Assembly: GCA_910586675.1 (NCBI GenBank)
Contig: CAJUJO010000015.1
Coordinates: 1 to 36,242, forward strand
Direction of reading: 5' to 3'
Length of the DNA: 36,242 nt
Source: an uncultured Christensenellaceae bacterium
Lineage (GTDB): Bacteria > Bacillota > Clostridia > Christensenellales > Borkfalkiaceae
Position numbers and translations under genes: made by a program. The stretch's first letter is position 1. The number at the start of each line of letters is the position of its first letter. Shown here piece after piece: positions 1-8,969 of this stretch. The notes beneath the pieces are model-generated. The model made no database searches. It saw only the letters and a list, made by a program, of their open reading frames with translations, and was not told the origin of the DNA.

Positions 1-43
1 CCCTTGCGAAGTAAGAATCCCGCATAAAACTTCAATACAACGA

Positions 44-82
44 ACGCCCCCGCGCCAAAAAAAACGGCGCGGGGGCGTTTTA
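44..82 (+). terminator. Rho-independent terminator of an upstream gene
   Basis: A perfect 13-bp GC-rich stem (44-56 with 66-78) encloses an A-rich loop and is followed by TTTTA. It would end a plus-strand transcript entering from left of the window. Positions 1-43 hold nothing else recognisable. Confidence 0.85.
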
Positions 83-109
83 TATGTATACAAACGGCAA
101 AGAGTGTGA

Positions 110-115
110 TATAAT
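110..115 (+). promoter_or_regulatory. Extended -10 promoter abutting the lipoprotein start codon
   Basis: TATAAT at 110-115 is preceded by TGA (107-109), an extended -10. No good -35 is evident. The ATG lies at 122, so the predicted transcription start coincides with the start codon. No SD-like purine run lies between, which suggests a leaderless mRNA (inference). Confidence 0.55.
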
Positions 116-121
116 TAAAGT

Positions 122-2185
122 ATGAAAAAGTACATAAAGATTTTATTGACGGGAATGATTTTGGCATTTATGGGCGCGGCGTGCCTGCTTTTCGGCTGCG
201 CGGGGGAGCAAGAGCCTGAACTTTACCGCGTCGTATACACGGCGGGTACGGGCGGGCAAATCGAAGGCGAAGCGGAACAAACGGTAAAGCGTGGCGAAGA
301 CGCGCAAACGGTAACCGCCGTCGCGGACGAAGGATACAGGTTCTTGAAGTGGTCGGACGGGCGAACGCGTGCGGTGCGCATTGACATCGGCGTAAGCGAA
401 AACATCGCGGTGGAAGCGCAGTTCCAAAGGACGGGAAACGTCCCCGAAGTGAAGGACGAATACACCCTGACGTACGTCGCGGGCGCGGGGGGGCGAATCG
501 AAGGCGAAGCGGAGCAAACGGTAAAGCGTGGCGAAAGCGGGCAAGCGGTAACCGCCGTGCCCGACGAAGGCTACAAGTTTGTGCGGTGGTCTGATAAAAA
601 CAGTTCCGCGCGGCGGCAGGACGAAAACGTGAACGCGGATCAAACGCTGACGGCGGAGTTTGAAAAAATCACCTTTACGGTGCGATACGTGTGCGACGTC
701 GGAATGATTTCCTTAACGATGGAAGACGGAAAGGGTTACGTGGGCGGAAATATCGAATTTCAGGTGGGGTACGGGGAAGACAGTAAAAAGATCGTGGCGG
801 TAGAAACGCATACATATGGTACAATGTTTATCGGCTGGGCGGACGGAATCGAAACGGAAGAGCGGCAGGAAAAGAAAGTGTATGCCGATATTACGGTGCG
901 CGCAAAAGTGGGGTACGAGCTGACCTACCGCGTCGCGGGGGAAAGGGGCGGAACGATCCCCGCAGGGTACCGTCAGGTGGCGGAGATGGGGGAAGAATCG
1001 CCGCATGTGGAAGCGGTGCCCGACGAAGGGTATGTATTCTGCGGCTGGTCGGACCTGCGCGCGGAAGCGGTGCACTACGTGGAAAAGGCGGAACGGAGTC
1101 TGGAATACGTCGCCTATTTCGAGCCGATCAAAAAGAGCTTCCGCTATGAATACGGAGCGGGGTTCGGGGCGCCGTTAGCGACGGAGATCACCCTCGACCG
1201 CGGCGCGATCGGGGAAGCGGAGTTTGTCGTACCGCAAAGGGAAGGGTATACGTTCTGCGGCTGGTATGCGGACGAAGGGTATACCGTGAAAGTCGTGCAC
1301 GGGAGCGGGAAGCTGATGCTCGGCTACCGCACCTTTGCGCTGCAAACGGACGCGCTGTACGCGCGGTGGGAAAAGGTCGGGGAAGAGCCGATTACGTATA
1401 AAGTTTTAATGATCGCGGTCGACCCCATCGACGCGACGCTGTATTCGGAAATCGCCGAGCGCGATATTCACGTAAACCACGGCATGACGGCAATCGAGCG
1501 GGAAGCGTGCGAAGCGATAGCGGATAAATTTTCCTACTATCTGAACAAGTGGTTTGAAGGGCGGGTGATCTTTGAAGTAGACCGCTACTATACGCTCCGC
1601 CCGCTGACGGAAGAAAGTTTTATTCTTGGATACCCTACAGACTATCCTCATTATAGAACAACGGGCTGGATTATCAAGGAAATACATGATATTATCAAAG
1701 AGTACGAATGTACGATGACCTCTTTGAATTTGCTCGACTATGATTCTCTGCTTCACTCTTCTAGTGTAATGGGGATGGGGGAGCAAGAACACGGTATGGT
1801 ATATTTGGATAATAGGATTTTCCCCGCCCCGGATAAAATTCCCGGGCAATACGTCGTCGAAAAAATCAGAAATTACTACGAGGAGGGGGGAACAATCGAT
1901 AAATATGAGCTTGCCGCACATTATATCAAAACTTATTTGCACGAGTTTGCGCATACCATCGAGATGAGATACTATTACCCCATTCCGGGAAGCGGGTACG
2001 ACGAGGAAGTATACGATTTTCACAAGTGGGTAGCTGAAAGCTGGTCGGCAGGGTATAAGCTTTTGGAAACCATACGGTTATATTTATTACATGAAGCGGG
2101 TTTGGGCGGCGAACGGGTTGGGATTCCGCCGTCTTATTGGGAAAAATTTTATACAAATAAGGAGGTTGAAAATACCATGACGTAG
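122..2185 (+). CDS. InlB-repeat surface lipoprotein with C-terminal HExxH (zinc-metallopeptidase-like) domain
   Basis: This is a 687-residue exported protein. Residues 1-26 are a lipoprotein signal ending in the lipobox LFGC (Cys26). Four divergent InlB B-type repeats follow at about 35-101, 114-180, 184-262 and 265-333, with a Listeria-Bacteroides repeat at about 339-416 (GYTFCGWYADEGY). Each carries the aromatic-G-W core (YRFLKWSDG, YKFVRWSDK, YVFCGWSD). The remainder, about 425-687, looks globular and contains HEFAH at 607-611. Glu639 in VAESWS, 28 residues on, is a plausible third zinc ligand of a gluzincin. Such repeats are known as surface stalk or adhesion modules. That the C-terminal part is a membrane-anchored protease is inference. 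The ATG at 122 is fixed by an in-frame TAA at 116-118. A second repeat-rich exported protein follows 64 bp later. Confidence 0.85.
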   Translation: MKKYIKILLTGMILAFMGAACLLFGCAGEQEPELYRVVYTAGTGGQIEGEAEQTVKRGEDAQTVTAVADEGYRFLKWSDGRTRAVRIDIGVSENIAVEAQFQRTGNVPEVKDEYTLTYVAGAGGRIEGEAEQTVKRGESGQAVTAVPDEGYKFVRWSDKNSSARRQDENVNADQTLTAEFEKITFTVRYVCDVGMISLTMEDGKGYVGGNIEFQVGYGEDSKKIVAVETHTYGTMFIGWADGIETEERQEKKVYADITVRAKVGYELTYRVAGERGGTIPAGYRQVAEMGEESPHVEAVPDEGYVFCGWSDLRAEAVHYVEKAERSLEYVAYFEPIKKSFRYEYGAGFGAPLATEITLDRGAIGEAEFVVPQREGYTFCGWYADEGYTVKVVHGSGKLMLGYRTFALQTDALYARWEKVGEEPITYKVLMIAVDPIDATLYSEIAERDIHVNHGMTAIEREACEAIADKFSYYLNKWFEGRVIFEVDRYYTLRPLTEESFILGYPTDYPHYRTTGWIIKEIHDIIKEYECTMTSLNLLDYDSLLHSSSVMGMGEQEHGMVYLDNRIFPAPDKIPGQYVVEKIRNYYEEGGTIDKYELAAHYIKTYLHEFAHTIEMRYYYPIPGSGYDEEVYDFHKWVAESWSAGYKLLETIRLYLLHEAGLGGERVGIPPSYWEKFYTNKEVENTMT
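250..586 (+). repeat. Tandem near-identical coding repeat, 237-bp period
   Basis: The first two InlB-type repeats of the lipoprotein are very similar at DNA level. The segment beginning ATCGAAGGCGAAGCGGA recurs at 260 and 497, and the following bases through AAACGGTAAAGCGTGGCGAA match almost exactly. The period is 237 bp, or 79 codons. This points to recent duplication or ongoing recombination, whereas repeats 3-5 have diverged. Confidence 0.8.
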
Positions 2186-2249
2186 CGTAAAATTTTTTTC
2201 GGTAACTTTATTCCAACAACACAAAAAATGAAAAACAAAGGAGAAAGCA

Positions 2250-5108
2250 ATGAACCATTTTACCAAAAAGAACTTATTTGCCTTACTGGCGGGCGTATGC
2301 TTTTTGTTTGCGCTGTGCGCGGGTCTGCTGTTCGTCTCGGGCGAGCGACACGGCGCGGCGGACGCGGCGTATGCGGAAGAAGGCGCGACGAGCGCTCTGC
2401 GCTTTATGCTGTTCAACGACAATACGGAATATAAAGTTTCCGTATCGGACAAGAGCGTGAAGGAAGTCAAGATTCCCGCCTATTACAACGGCTTGCCCGT
2501 AACCGAGGTCGCGGACAATGCGTTTATCTCCTGCGCTTCGTTAGAACGGGCGGAAATCCCGAAAACGGTTGCGCGAATCGGCAACAACGCATTCTATAAT
2601 TGCCGCGCGCTGAAAAGGGTCGTCGGTATGAGCGGCGTTAAAATCATCGGCAACAATGCCTTTGCAATGTGCGCCGCGCTGGATAACCTGATCATTCCGC
2701 CCAAGGTGGAAAAATTGGGCAGTTACGTTATCCGCAACGTTGCCAATCCCGTGTACGTGCGGAGCACGAAGGAAGCCTTCAACGCGCTCAACGCCAACTG
2801 GAACCGCAATTCCACGGCACAGATTATCTACGGAAACGATTTAGTCTGCGACCCGATTTACGAAGAGGACGGAAGCGTAAAGGGATACGAAATCACGGGA
2901 TCTCAGAATTTAATGGAGACGGCGGATACGAATTACGATTTGCTGTGCTCCTATCGCTATCGGGAATGCGACGGCGCGGAATGCAAGGATGAGGAATGCG
3001 CCAATCAACATACCGAAAGGTATTATCCCATTCTCAATATCGGAAACGGCGCATTTGCAAGCAGCAAATGCAAATCGCTGAATATAAGGTATGACGACGA
3101 GCATATCGACTATCGCGGTTCCATCAATATTTGTTCCAGTGCGTTTATGGACATGACGGCGGAGTCCGTCAACTTTTATGTGAACGTTACCTTTCTGGAC
3201 GATATGAACGACGACCCTACTTATTCCGAATGGGAAATGGGCACTTCGACGGACGTATTTGCAATGTCTACTATTACGAGTGTTACTTTGCCCGATACGT
3301 TGACCGGAATTACGCGTGGCATGTTTTCTCGGTGTTCCGGTTTAAGGTATATTTACAATACCAATACTTATATCGGCGCGAATACGCTGTCAAATAAAAT
3401 TACCTTCATCGGGGACAACGCCTTCGAGAACTGTACCGCGCTGGAAATTCTGAATATTCCCGCAAGCGTAGAGCACGTCGGCGACAACGCCTTCGAGCAG
3501 TGGGGCAGCACGGAAACGGGGCAGACAATTAAAATCGACCTCTATAAGCCGGGCGAACAGTGGGACATGAACTGGAAGGGCTCCCTCGGGGCGAACGCTT
3601 TCGTGCGGTTCAATACCATGTCCGTCCTGTTCGAGCGGCAGGAAGGCGAAGGCGGAAGCGACGGGGTGGAAGTTACCTACGGCGAACCGATGCCCGCGGC
3701 TGCCGCGCCCGAACGGATCGGCTATACCTTTTTAGGGTATTATTCTGCGCCTAAGGGGCAGGGCGAGCAGTATTACGACGGCGACATGGAGAGCGTGCGA
3801 AGCTGGGATCAGGCAGACCGCGCCACCATTCTTTACGCCCATTGGTCGGCGAACGTATATACGGTGCTTTTGAACGACGGCGTTACGGTGCAAGCCGTAT
3901 TCGGGGAAGCGATGCCCGCCGCGCCCAAGCCCGCAACGGAAAAGGGGCACGATTTCGGAGGGTATTACGCGCCGAACGGCGAAATGTATTACGATAGGAA
4001 TATGGCGAGCGCGCACGTCTGGGACATCGCGGAGGATAACGTTCAATTACTCGCTACTATAACGCCAATTGATTATGAAATCGTCTTAAACGATAACTTA
4101 ATTGTATATGCACATTACGGGGAAGAGATGCCGCCCGCTGCCGCGCCCGCGCACGTGCCCGGTAGAATATTTACCGGTTACAGCTACAACGGTACGCTGT
4201 ATTACAATGCCGACATGACGAGCGCGCACGTCTGGGATCGGGAACACGGCGCGCAGCTGGTATTTGAAAGCGTGGAGCTGGTAACGCATATCACGTACGA
4301 TCTGGACGGCGGCGTGAACGCGAGCGGCAATCCCGAAACGTTAAAGTATTCGGAAACGGTGGTTTTGCAGGCGCCCGAAAAGAGGGGCTACTGCTTCGAC
4401 GGTTGGTATCAGAACGGCGAAAAGGTAACCAAGCTTGTAGAAATCGACGCGGAAAATATCACGTTGACCGCGCGCTGGATCGGGCGTTTCGTGCAAGTGT
4501 ACCAAGGGGATTACCGTTTTAACGTAAGCGAGCTTCCGTACGTTATCTTTGAATTGCCGGAATCGTTGCGTTATAATTGCACCGTCAATATCGCGGCGGA
4601 CGTACAGCAAGTGTATATCTACTCCCCCCATAAAAATAAGACGTATAACATCAATATCGAGATCGAAAACCGCACGACGGATTTCAATTTGCTTCTTGAA
4701 AACGTTACCATCACGGCGGGAACGCTCGAATATAAGCAAATACCCACGATTTCTATGGAATCGAGCAATAACAGCGCTTTGAATCTGTATACTTACGGGA
4801 ACGTTGTGATTCGCGGGGCTACCGGATATGAAGAGCAGTACGGAAAGGGTTACGAAGGCGGCGTTGCCGTACAGTGCAACACGCTGTGTTTCCGATATGC
4901 GGAAACTCTGTATATATACGGCGGCGACGGCGGACAGGGATACAGAGATTATGAAAGCGGAAACGGCGGAAACGCAATCGTCGTCGAGCGCGATTTGATT
5001 ATGCCGAGCGGACATAGCATTATAATCGTGGGCGGGTCGAATTTCGAACTGCAAATGAGCGCGATACCGATTATCATTAAAAGCGGAAACGACATTATTT
5101 TTTACTAA
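2250..5108 (+). CDS. Secreted BspA-type leucine-rich repeat protein with InlB B-repeats
   Basis: This is a 952-residue secreted protein. A signal peptide has a basic N-terminus, a hydrophobic stretch at about 9-30 and a likely signal-peptidase I site after AYA (40-42). Residues about 60-170 and 260-430 hold LRR_5/BspA repeats with the recurring pattern I-x-x-x-A-F-x-x-C-x-x-L (DNAFISCASLERAEIP, NNAFYNCRALKRVV, DNAFENCTALEILNIP). About 455-745 contains several InlB/Listeria-Bacteroides modules (GYTFLGYY, GYCFDGWYQNGEKV). The last 200 residues are Gly/Asn-rich and beta-rich with no recognised family. No LPXTG anchor or terminal membrane helix is visible, so how it is retained is unknown. The SD AAAGGAGAAAG lies just before the ATG. 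BspA proteins are associated with host or surface binding; that role here is inference. Confidence 0.85.
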   Translation: MNHFTKKNLFALLAGVCFLFALCAGLLFVSGERHGAADAAYAEEGATSALRFMLFNDNTEYKVSVSDKSVKEVKIPAYYNGLPVTEVADNAFISCASLERAEIPKTVARIGNNAFYNCRALKRVVGMSGVKIIGNNAFAMCAALDNLIIPPKVEKLGSYVIRNVANPVYVRSTKEAFNALNANWNRNSTAQIIYGNDLVCDPIYEEDGSVKGYEITGSQNLMETADTNYDLLCSYRYRECDGAECKDEECANQHTERYYPILNIGNGAFASSKCKSLNIRYDDEHIDYRGSINICSSAFMDMTAESVNFYVNVTFLDDMNDDPTYSEWEMGTSTDVFAMSTITSVTLPDTLTGITRGMFSRCSGLRYIYNTNTYIGANTLSNKITFIGDNAFENCTALEILNIPASVEHVGDNAFEQWGSTETGQTIKIDLYKPGEQWDMNWKGSLGANAFVRFNTMSVLFERQEGEGGSDGVEVTYGEPMPAAAAPERIGYTFLGYYSAPKGQGEQYYDGDMESVRSWDQADRATILYAHWSANVYTVLLNDGVTVQAVFGEAMPAAPKPATEKGHDFGGYYAPNGEMYYDRNMASAHVWDIAEDNVQLLATITPIDYEIVLNDNLIVYAHYGEEMPPAAAPAHVPGRIFTGYSYNGTLYYNADMTSAHVWDREHGAQLVFESVELVTHITYDLDGGVNASGNPETLKYSETVVLQAPEKRGYCFDGWYQNGEKVTKLVEIDAENITLTARWIGRFVQVYQGDYRFNVSELPYVIFELPESLRYNCTVNIAADVQQVYIYSPHKNKTYNINIEIENRTTDFNLLLENVTITAGTLEYKQIPTISMESSNNSALNLYTYGNVVIRGATGYEEQYGKGYEGGVAVQCNTLCFRYAETLYIYGGDGGQGYRDYESGNGGNAIVVERDLIMPSGHSIIIVGGSNFELQMSAIPIIIKSGNDIIFY

Positions 5109-5170
5109 CTCGAATATCGGGAATTTTTTCTCCTTTTTTTGAATAACGGAAAGGGTTAATTGCAATAAAG

Positions 5171-5205
5171 CCCGCCCGCCGAACTTCGGCGGGCGGGTGT
5201 TTTAT
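5171..5205 (+). terminator. Rho-independent terminator after the BspA-like gene
   Basis: A 12-bp stem (5171-5182 with 5186-5197) with a 3-nt loop is followed by TGTTTTATTT. It closes the two-gene surface-protein region. Confidence 0.9.
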
Positions 5206-5273
5206 TTGCGGCGTTCCGTTTGCCGCGATTGCAAAAGGGCGTTTAAGAAATTTACGAATTTCGGGAAAAACTC

Positions 5274-5302
5274 TTTACACGCCCAAAAAATTAGTATATA
5301 AT
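5274..5302 (+). promoter_or_regulatory. Sigma-A promoter for the membrane-protein pair
   Basis: TTTACA (5274-5279), a 17-bp spacer and TATAAT (5297-5302). The predicted start is near 5309, giving a leader of about 40 nt that contains the SD GAGTGAGG before the ATG at 5351. Confidence 0.75.
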
Positions 5303-5350
5303 AATATTCGGAAAAATCGGGCTTACATTTACGGCACGGAGTGAGGGCTT

Positions 5351-6178
5351 ATGCGCATCGTATTCGGAAACTGGAAATATATTTTCAAAAACCTTTGGTT
5401 TGTTTTACCGTTTGCGCTCTTGCCCGCGCTTTTTTTAACGCTCTCCGTCGATTACACCAACATTGCAACCTACGTTAAAAATCTGTTCGCGGGCAACCCC
5501 CGCGGGGAATTCGTCGATTTATTCCGCGCCTGGAGTATCGTCCGCTTCGACTCCGTCCTCGGCGGCGTTTACAGCATTCTCGCGTTCGTGTGCGTGGCGT
5601 TCTTTTCGGCGTTCTTGCTCTCGCTCGCGGAAAAGCACATGCGCATCGGCAAGCGTACCTTATCCGGCGCGTTTTCGCGGCCGGGGAGCATGCTGCTCAT
5701 CTGTTTTTTGACGACGCTTTTGTATCTTGCCCTGTATGAGGCTTGGGCGCTCGTGATGGCGGCCGTTTTGTATGCGGCGGGCGCGCTTGCGGGAACGGCT
5801 GCGGGCGTCTATCTTCTGTCCGCGCTCGCGTTCGCGGTGCTCGTGTTTGCGCTTGCGTACGTGATTTCCGTGTTCTTCCTTTGGCTTCCCTGCCTGCAAA
5901 TTACAGGATTCCGCCCTTACGAGGCGTTCCGTTATTCCTATCAGCTGATGTCGGGCGTGCGCTGGAAGCTGATTCTTACCTTCCTGCTTTCGCTCGCCGT
6001 TCTCTTTGCCGTAACGGCGGCATGCGCGCTGTTTTTGCCCGAGGTGTTCTTCCGCGCCGTGCTGTACGTGTTCTATGCGTTTCTCTTTCTCGGATTCTGC
6101 ATCCGCATGGAAACCGTTTATTTCGCGGCGGACAAAATCGGCAGAGAGGATTTGATCCGCAGTTACAGGGAGCTTTGA
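5351..6178 (+). CDS. Polytopic membrane protein of unknown function
   Basis: This 275-residue protein is not recognised as a named family. Hydrophobic segments at about 15-33, 72-92, 113-128, 129-150, 160-183, 206-230 and 232-253 suggest six or seven membrane helices. A short charged tail (KIGREDLIRSYREL) would be cytosolic. No catalytic or binding motif is evident. The following gene starts one base after this stop and encodes another protein of the same general type, so the two probably work as a pair. The promoter at 5274-5302 likely drives both, and possibly pgcA. Start chosen for its SD (GAGTGAGG) and the hydrophobic N-terminus. Confidence 0.75.
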   Translation: MRIVFGNWKYIFKNLWFVLPFALLPALFLTLSVDYTNIATYVKNLFAGNPRGEFVDLFRAWSIVRFDSVLGGVYSILAFVCVAFFSAFLLSLAEKHMRIGKRTLSGAFSRPGSMLLICFLTTLLYLALYEAWALVMAAVLYAAGALAGTAAGVYLLSALAFAVLVFALAYVISVFFLWLPCLQITGFRPYEAFRYSYQLMSGVRWKLILTFLLSLAVLFAVTAACALFLPEVFFRAVLYVFYAFLFLGFCIRMETVYFAADKIGREDLIRSYREL

Positions 6179-6179
6179 T

Positions 6180-7121
6180 ATGAGATTCAGAAATTCCGTT
6201 CATATTTTGATCGACAACTTCGTAAACGTATATAAGCTGTTGTTATACCGTTTGGTTACAAGCTGTATTTTTTTCAGCCTTCTTTACGTCGTGCTCGATT
6301 TGGGATTGTATTCCATCATTCACAGTACGGAGCTGGGCGAGATTTTCCGCCTTATCGGCGAATTTTTCCGCGCCATTGCAACGGGCAATTCCGACCAGTA
6401 TTTACAGGGCTTTCAGGATCTGTTTGCCGAAGCGGTGAAAAATTTCGGGCGGCTGCTGCTTGCCAATATCGGTTCTATCGTCGGCTCGGTGATCGGCGCG
6501 GCGCTCCTTTACCTTATATCGCGCTTTGCAAACGGACTTGCGGTGTTTGCCGTGGGCAGCGCGCTCAACGACAGAATGAATCTCTGCGCGCGCACGCCGT
6601 TTGCTTCGGCATATTTCAAAAACGTGGGGCGGGCGGCGCTCTATCAGGTCATTTACGTGCCGTTGGCTTTTCTGTACGATTTGATTTCCCTTCTGATTTG
6701 CTGGTTCTTTTTCTTCTATGCGCTTTCCTTCCTGCCGCTCGTGCTTACGATTTCGCTTGCGGTTACGGGCGTGATCGCCTTGCAGGCGTTGAAGTTCACT
6801 TTGGCTTCGGGCTGGATGCCCGCCATCATCGCGGGGGAAAAGCGCGTCTTGGCGGCGTTTAAGGAAAGCCTTACGAACGGCCGCAGCTTCGGCAGGAGGT
6901 ATTCCTGCTTTCTTGCGGAAATCTATATCATCGTGATCGTCAACGTGCTCGGCGCGCTGTGCACGCTGGGGAGCGCGCTGCTGCTCACCGTGCCGATGAC
7001 TTTCCTTTCGCTGCTCGCTATGCAGTTCGTCCATTATTACGAGGACAACGGAAAAAAATATTTTATCTCCTTCCGTAAAATTGCCCATTCGGGAGAGGAA
7101 GCCGAGGCGGCCGGAAAATAA
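6180..7121 (+). CDS. Polytopic membrane protein of unknown function, partner of the preceding gene
   Basis: This 313-residue protein has a hydrophobic segment near 20-45, a more polar stretch at about 55-95, and then four or five further membrane segments, including a very aromatic one (LICWFFFFYALSFLPLVL, about 165-185). The tail after about 275 is hydrophilic. Its ATG lies one base after the TGA of the upstream gene, implying translational coupling. Both proteins share an N-terminal start of the form M-R-basic-hydrophobic and a similar layout, so they may be diverged paralogues; this was not tested by alignment. The function cannot be stated from sequence. Confidence 0.75.
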   Translation: MRFRNSVHILIDNFVNVYKLLLYRLVTSCIFFSLLYVVLDLGLYSIIHSTELGEIFRLIGEFFRAIATGNSDQYLQGFQDLFAEAVKNFGRLLLANIGSIVGSVIGAALLYLISRFANGLAVFAVGSALNDRMNLCARTPFASAYFKNVGRAALYQVIYVPLAFLYDLISLLICWFFFFYALSFLPLVLTISLAVTGVIALQALKFTLASGWMPAIIAGEKRVLAAFKESLTNGRSFGRRYSCFLAEIYIIVIVNVLGALCTLGSALLLTVPMTFLSLLAMQFVHYYEDNGKKYFISFRKIAHSGEEAEAAGK

Positions 7122-7170
7122 CAGGGGGAAATCCCGCGGGTTCCCGCGGAGAATATAAGGAGCGAATACT

Positions 7171-8889
7171 ATGAGCTATACGGAAAATTACGAAAAATGG
7201 AGAATCGACGGGCGCCTGTGCGAAGAGGGGCGCGCCGAGCTTCAAAAAATCGCGGGCGACGAAAAGGAGAAGGAATACCGTTTCGGCGGCGAGCTGGAAT
7301 TCGGTACGGCGGGCATGCGCGGCATCATCGGTTACGGCATGAACATGATGAATATTTATACCGTTATGCGCGCGACGCAGGGGCTTGCCGAATATATTTG
7401 CGCTCTTCCCGAAGAGGATAGGCTAAGGGGCGTCGTCATTTCCTACGATACCCGCAGGAACAGCCGTCTATTTGCCGAAAAATCGGCGGCGGTGCTCGCA
7501 AAAAATGGGATCAAAGTCTATCTTTTCGGCGACGTGCATCCCGTGCCCATGCTCTCGTATGCCGTACGCTATCTCAATACGATCGCGGGGATCATGATAA
7601 CGGCTTCGCACAATCCCAAGGAATACAACGGTTATAAGGTATACGGCGAGGACGGCGCGCAGATGTCGCCCGAAGCGACGGCGGAGGTCGTCAAACATAT
7701 TGCAAATATCACCGATTATCTTTCCGTTACGGGCGCGGAAGGCAGCCCGCTTATCGTGCCCGTTCCCGACGAGGTGGACGAAACGTATCTCGATGAGCTG
7801 TCCCGTCTTACCCTTTCGGACGCGGCGGTGAAAAAGTGCGGGAAGGACTTAAAGCTCGTCTATACGCCCGTGCACGGTTCCGGCTACGTGCCCGTCATGC
7901 GCATTCTGAAAAAGCTGGGAATCAACGTTACCGTCGTCGAAGAACAGACGGTGCAGGACACGGAATTTTCCACCGTGGCGGTGCCCAACCCCGAGTTTAA
8001 GGAAACGCTCTCGATGGGAATTGCGCTCGCAAACAAAATCAACGCCGACGTTGTGTTCGGCACCGATCCCGATTCCGACCGTTTGGGCGTCGCCGTAAAG
8101 GACGACAAGGGGGAGTTCGTCGCGCTTTCGGGCAATCAGGTGGGCATTCTTCTGCTCGATTATATCCTCACCCGCCTGAAAGAGGAGAACGCGCTTCCTA
8201 AAAACGCCGCCGTCGTCAAGTCCTTTGTAACGACGGGCATGGCGAAAGCCATTTGCGACGACTTCGGCGTGGCGCTCTTTGAAACGCCCGTCGGCTTCAA
8301 GTTCATCGGCGAGAAAATCAAACAGTGGGAAAAGGACGGAAACCATACTTATGTGTTCGGGTTTGAAGAATCGTGCGGATATCTTCGCGGAACGCACGCG
8401 AGGGATAAGGACGCCGTCGTCGCTTCCATGCTGTGCGCCGAAATGGTTTGCTATTACACCGATATCGGCAAGACCGTTTACGGCAGGTTGCAGGAAATTT
8501 ATCAAAAGTACGGCTTTGTGCTCGACAGGAATATTTCCATTCAGTATTCGGGCTTGAACGCCATGAAGGAGATGAACGCCGTTGTGGATGCGTTGAAGTC
8601 GGTCAAAATTTCCGCCTTCGGTCCGTTCGCGGTGGAGGCGGTGCGCGACTACTCCTCGTCCGTCCGCAGGACGGCGGACGGAAAGGAGCAAACGCTCGAT
8701 ATTCCCAAGTGCAACTGCGTTTATTACGAGCTTGCGGGCGGTTCGTTCATCTGTGTCCGGCCCTCGGGAACGGAGCCCAAGCTCAAAATTTACTACTCCG
8801 TGCGGGCGGAAAACGAAGCCGCCGCAGACCGCGCGCTTCAAGAGGCGAAAACCGACGTAACCGCGCTTCTCGAAAAAGTCAAACAATAA
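7171..8889 (+). CDS. pgcA: Phosphoglucomutase / phosphomannomutase (alpha-D-phosphohexomutase)
   Basis: This 572-residue enzyme interconverts hexose-1- and hexose-6-phosphate in the cytosol. All four family signatures are present: the phosphoserine loop TASHNPKEYNG with Ser146, the Mg2+ loop DPDSDR at 299-304, the sugar-specificity loop GFEES at 397-401, and the phosphate-binding loop RPSGTEPK from 530. The length matches the B. subtilis PgcA type (about 565-580) rather than the 450-residue GlmM type. The SD AAGGAG lies upstream of the ATG. The product glucose-1-phosphate links to UDP-glucose, glycogen and the Leloir pathway, whose galT and galK genes lie at the far end of this window. The preference for glucose over mannose is inferred from length and overall similarity. 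Confidence 0.93.
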   Translation: MSYTENYEKWRIDGRLCEEGRAELQKIAGDEKEKEYRFGGELEFGTAGMRGIIGYGMNMMNIYTVMRATQGLAEYICALPEEDRLRGVVISYDTRRNSRLFAEKSAAVLAKNGIKVYLFGDVHPVPMLSYAVRYLNTIAGIMITASHNPKEYNGYKVYGEDGAQMSPEATAEVVKHIANITDYLSVTGAEGSPLIVPVPDEVDETYLDELSRLTLSDAAVKKCGKDLKLVYTPVHGSGYVPVMRILKKLGINVTVVEEQTVQDTEFSTVAVPNPEFKETLSMGIALANKINADVVFGTDPDSDRLGVAVKDDKGEFVALSGNQVGILLLDYILTRLKEENALPKNAAVVKSFVTTGMAKAICDDFGVALFETPVGFKFIGEKIKQWEKDGNHTYVFGFEESCGYLRGTHARDKDAVVASMLCAEMVCYYTDIGKTVYGRLQEIYQKYGFVLDRNISIQYSGLNAMKEMNAVVDALKSVKISAFGPFAVEAVRDYSSSVRRTADGKEQTLDIPKCNCVYYELAGGSFICVRPSGTEPKLKIYYSVRAENEAAADRALQEAKTDVTALLEKVKQ

Positions 8890-8898
8890 CGCAAGATT

Positions 8899-8930
8899 CC
8901 CCGCTGAAATCCGTTCGGCGGGGTTTTCTT
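8899..8930 (+). terminator. Rho-independent terminator after pgcA
   Basis: A 10-bp stem (8899-8908 with 8914-8923, one G-T pair) is followed by TTTTCTT. Confidence 0.85.
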
Positions 8931-8969
8931 ATGCTTTTTTGTGAAACTTTTACAAATTGAAAGAAACAT

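Noticed and set aside
7132..7150. CCGCGG-GTTC-CCGCGG hairpin before pgcA
   Set aside because: The stem is only six base pairs with no T-run. It may be chance in GC-rich sequence, so no function is claimed.
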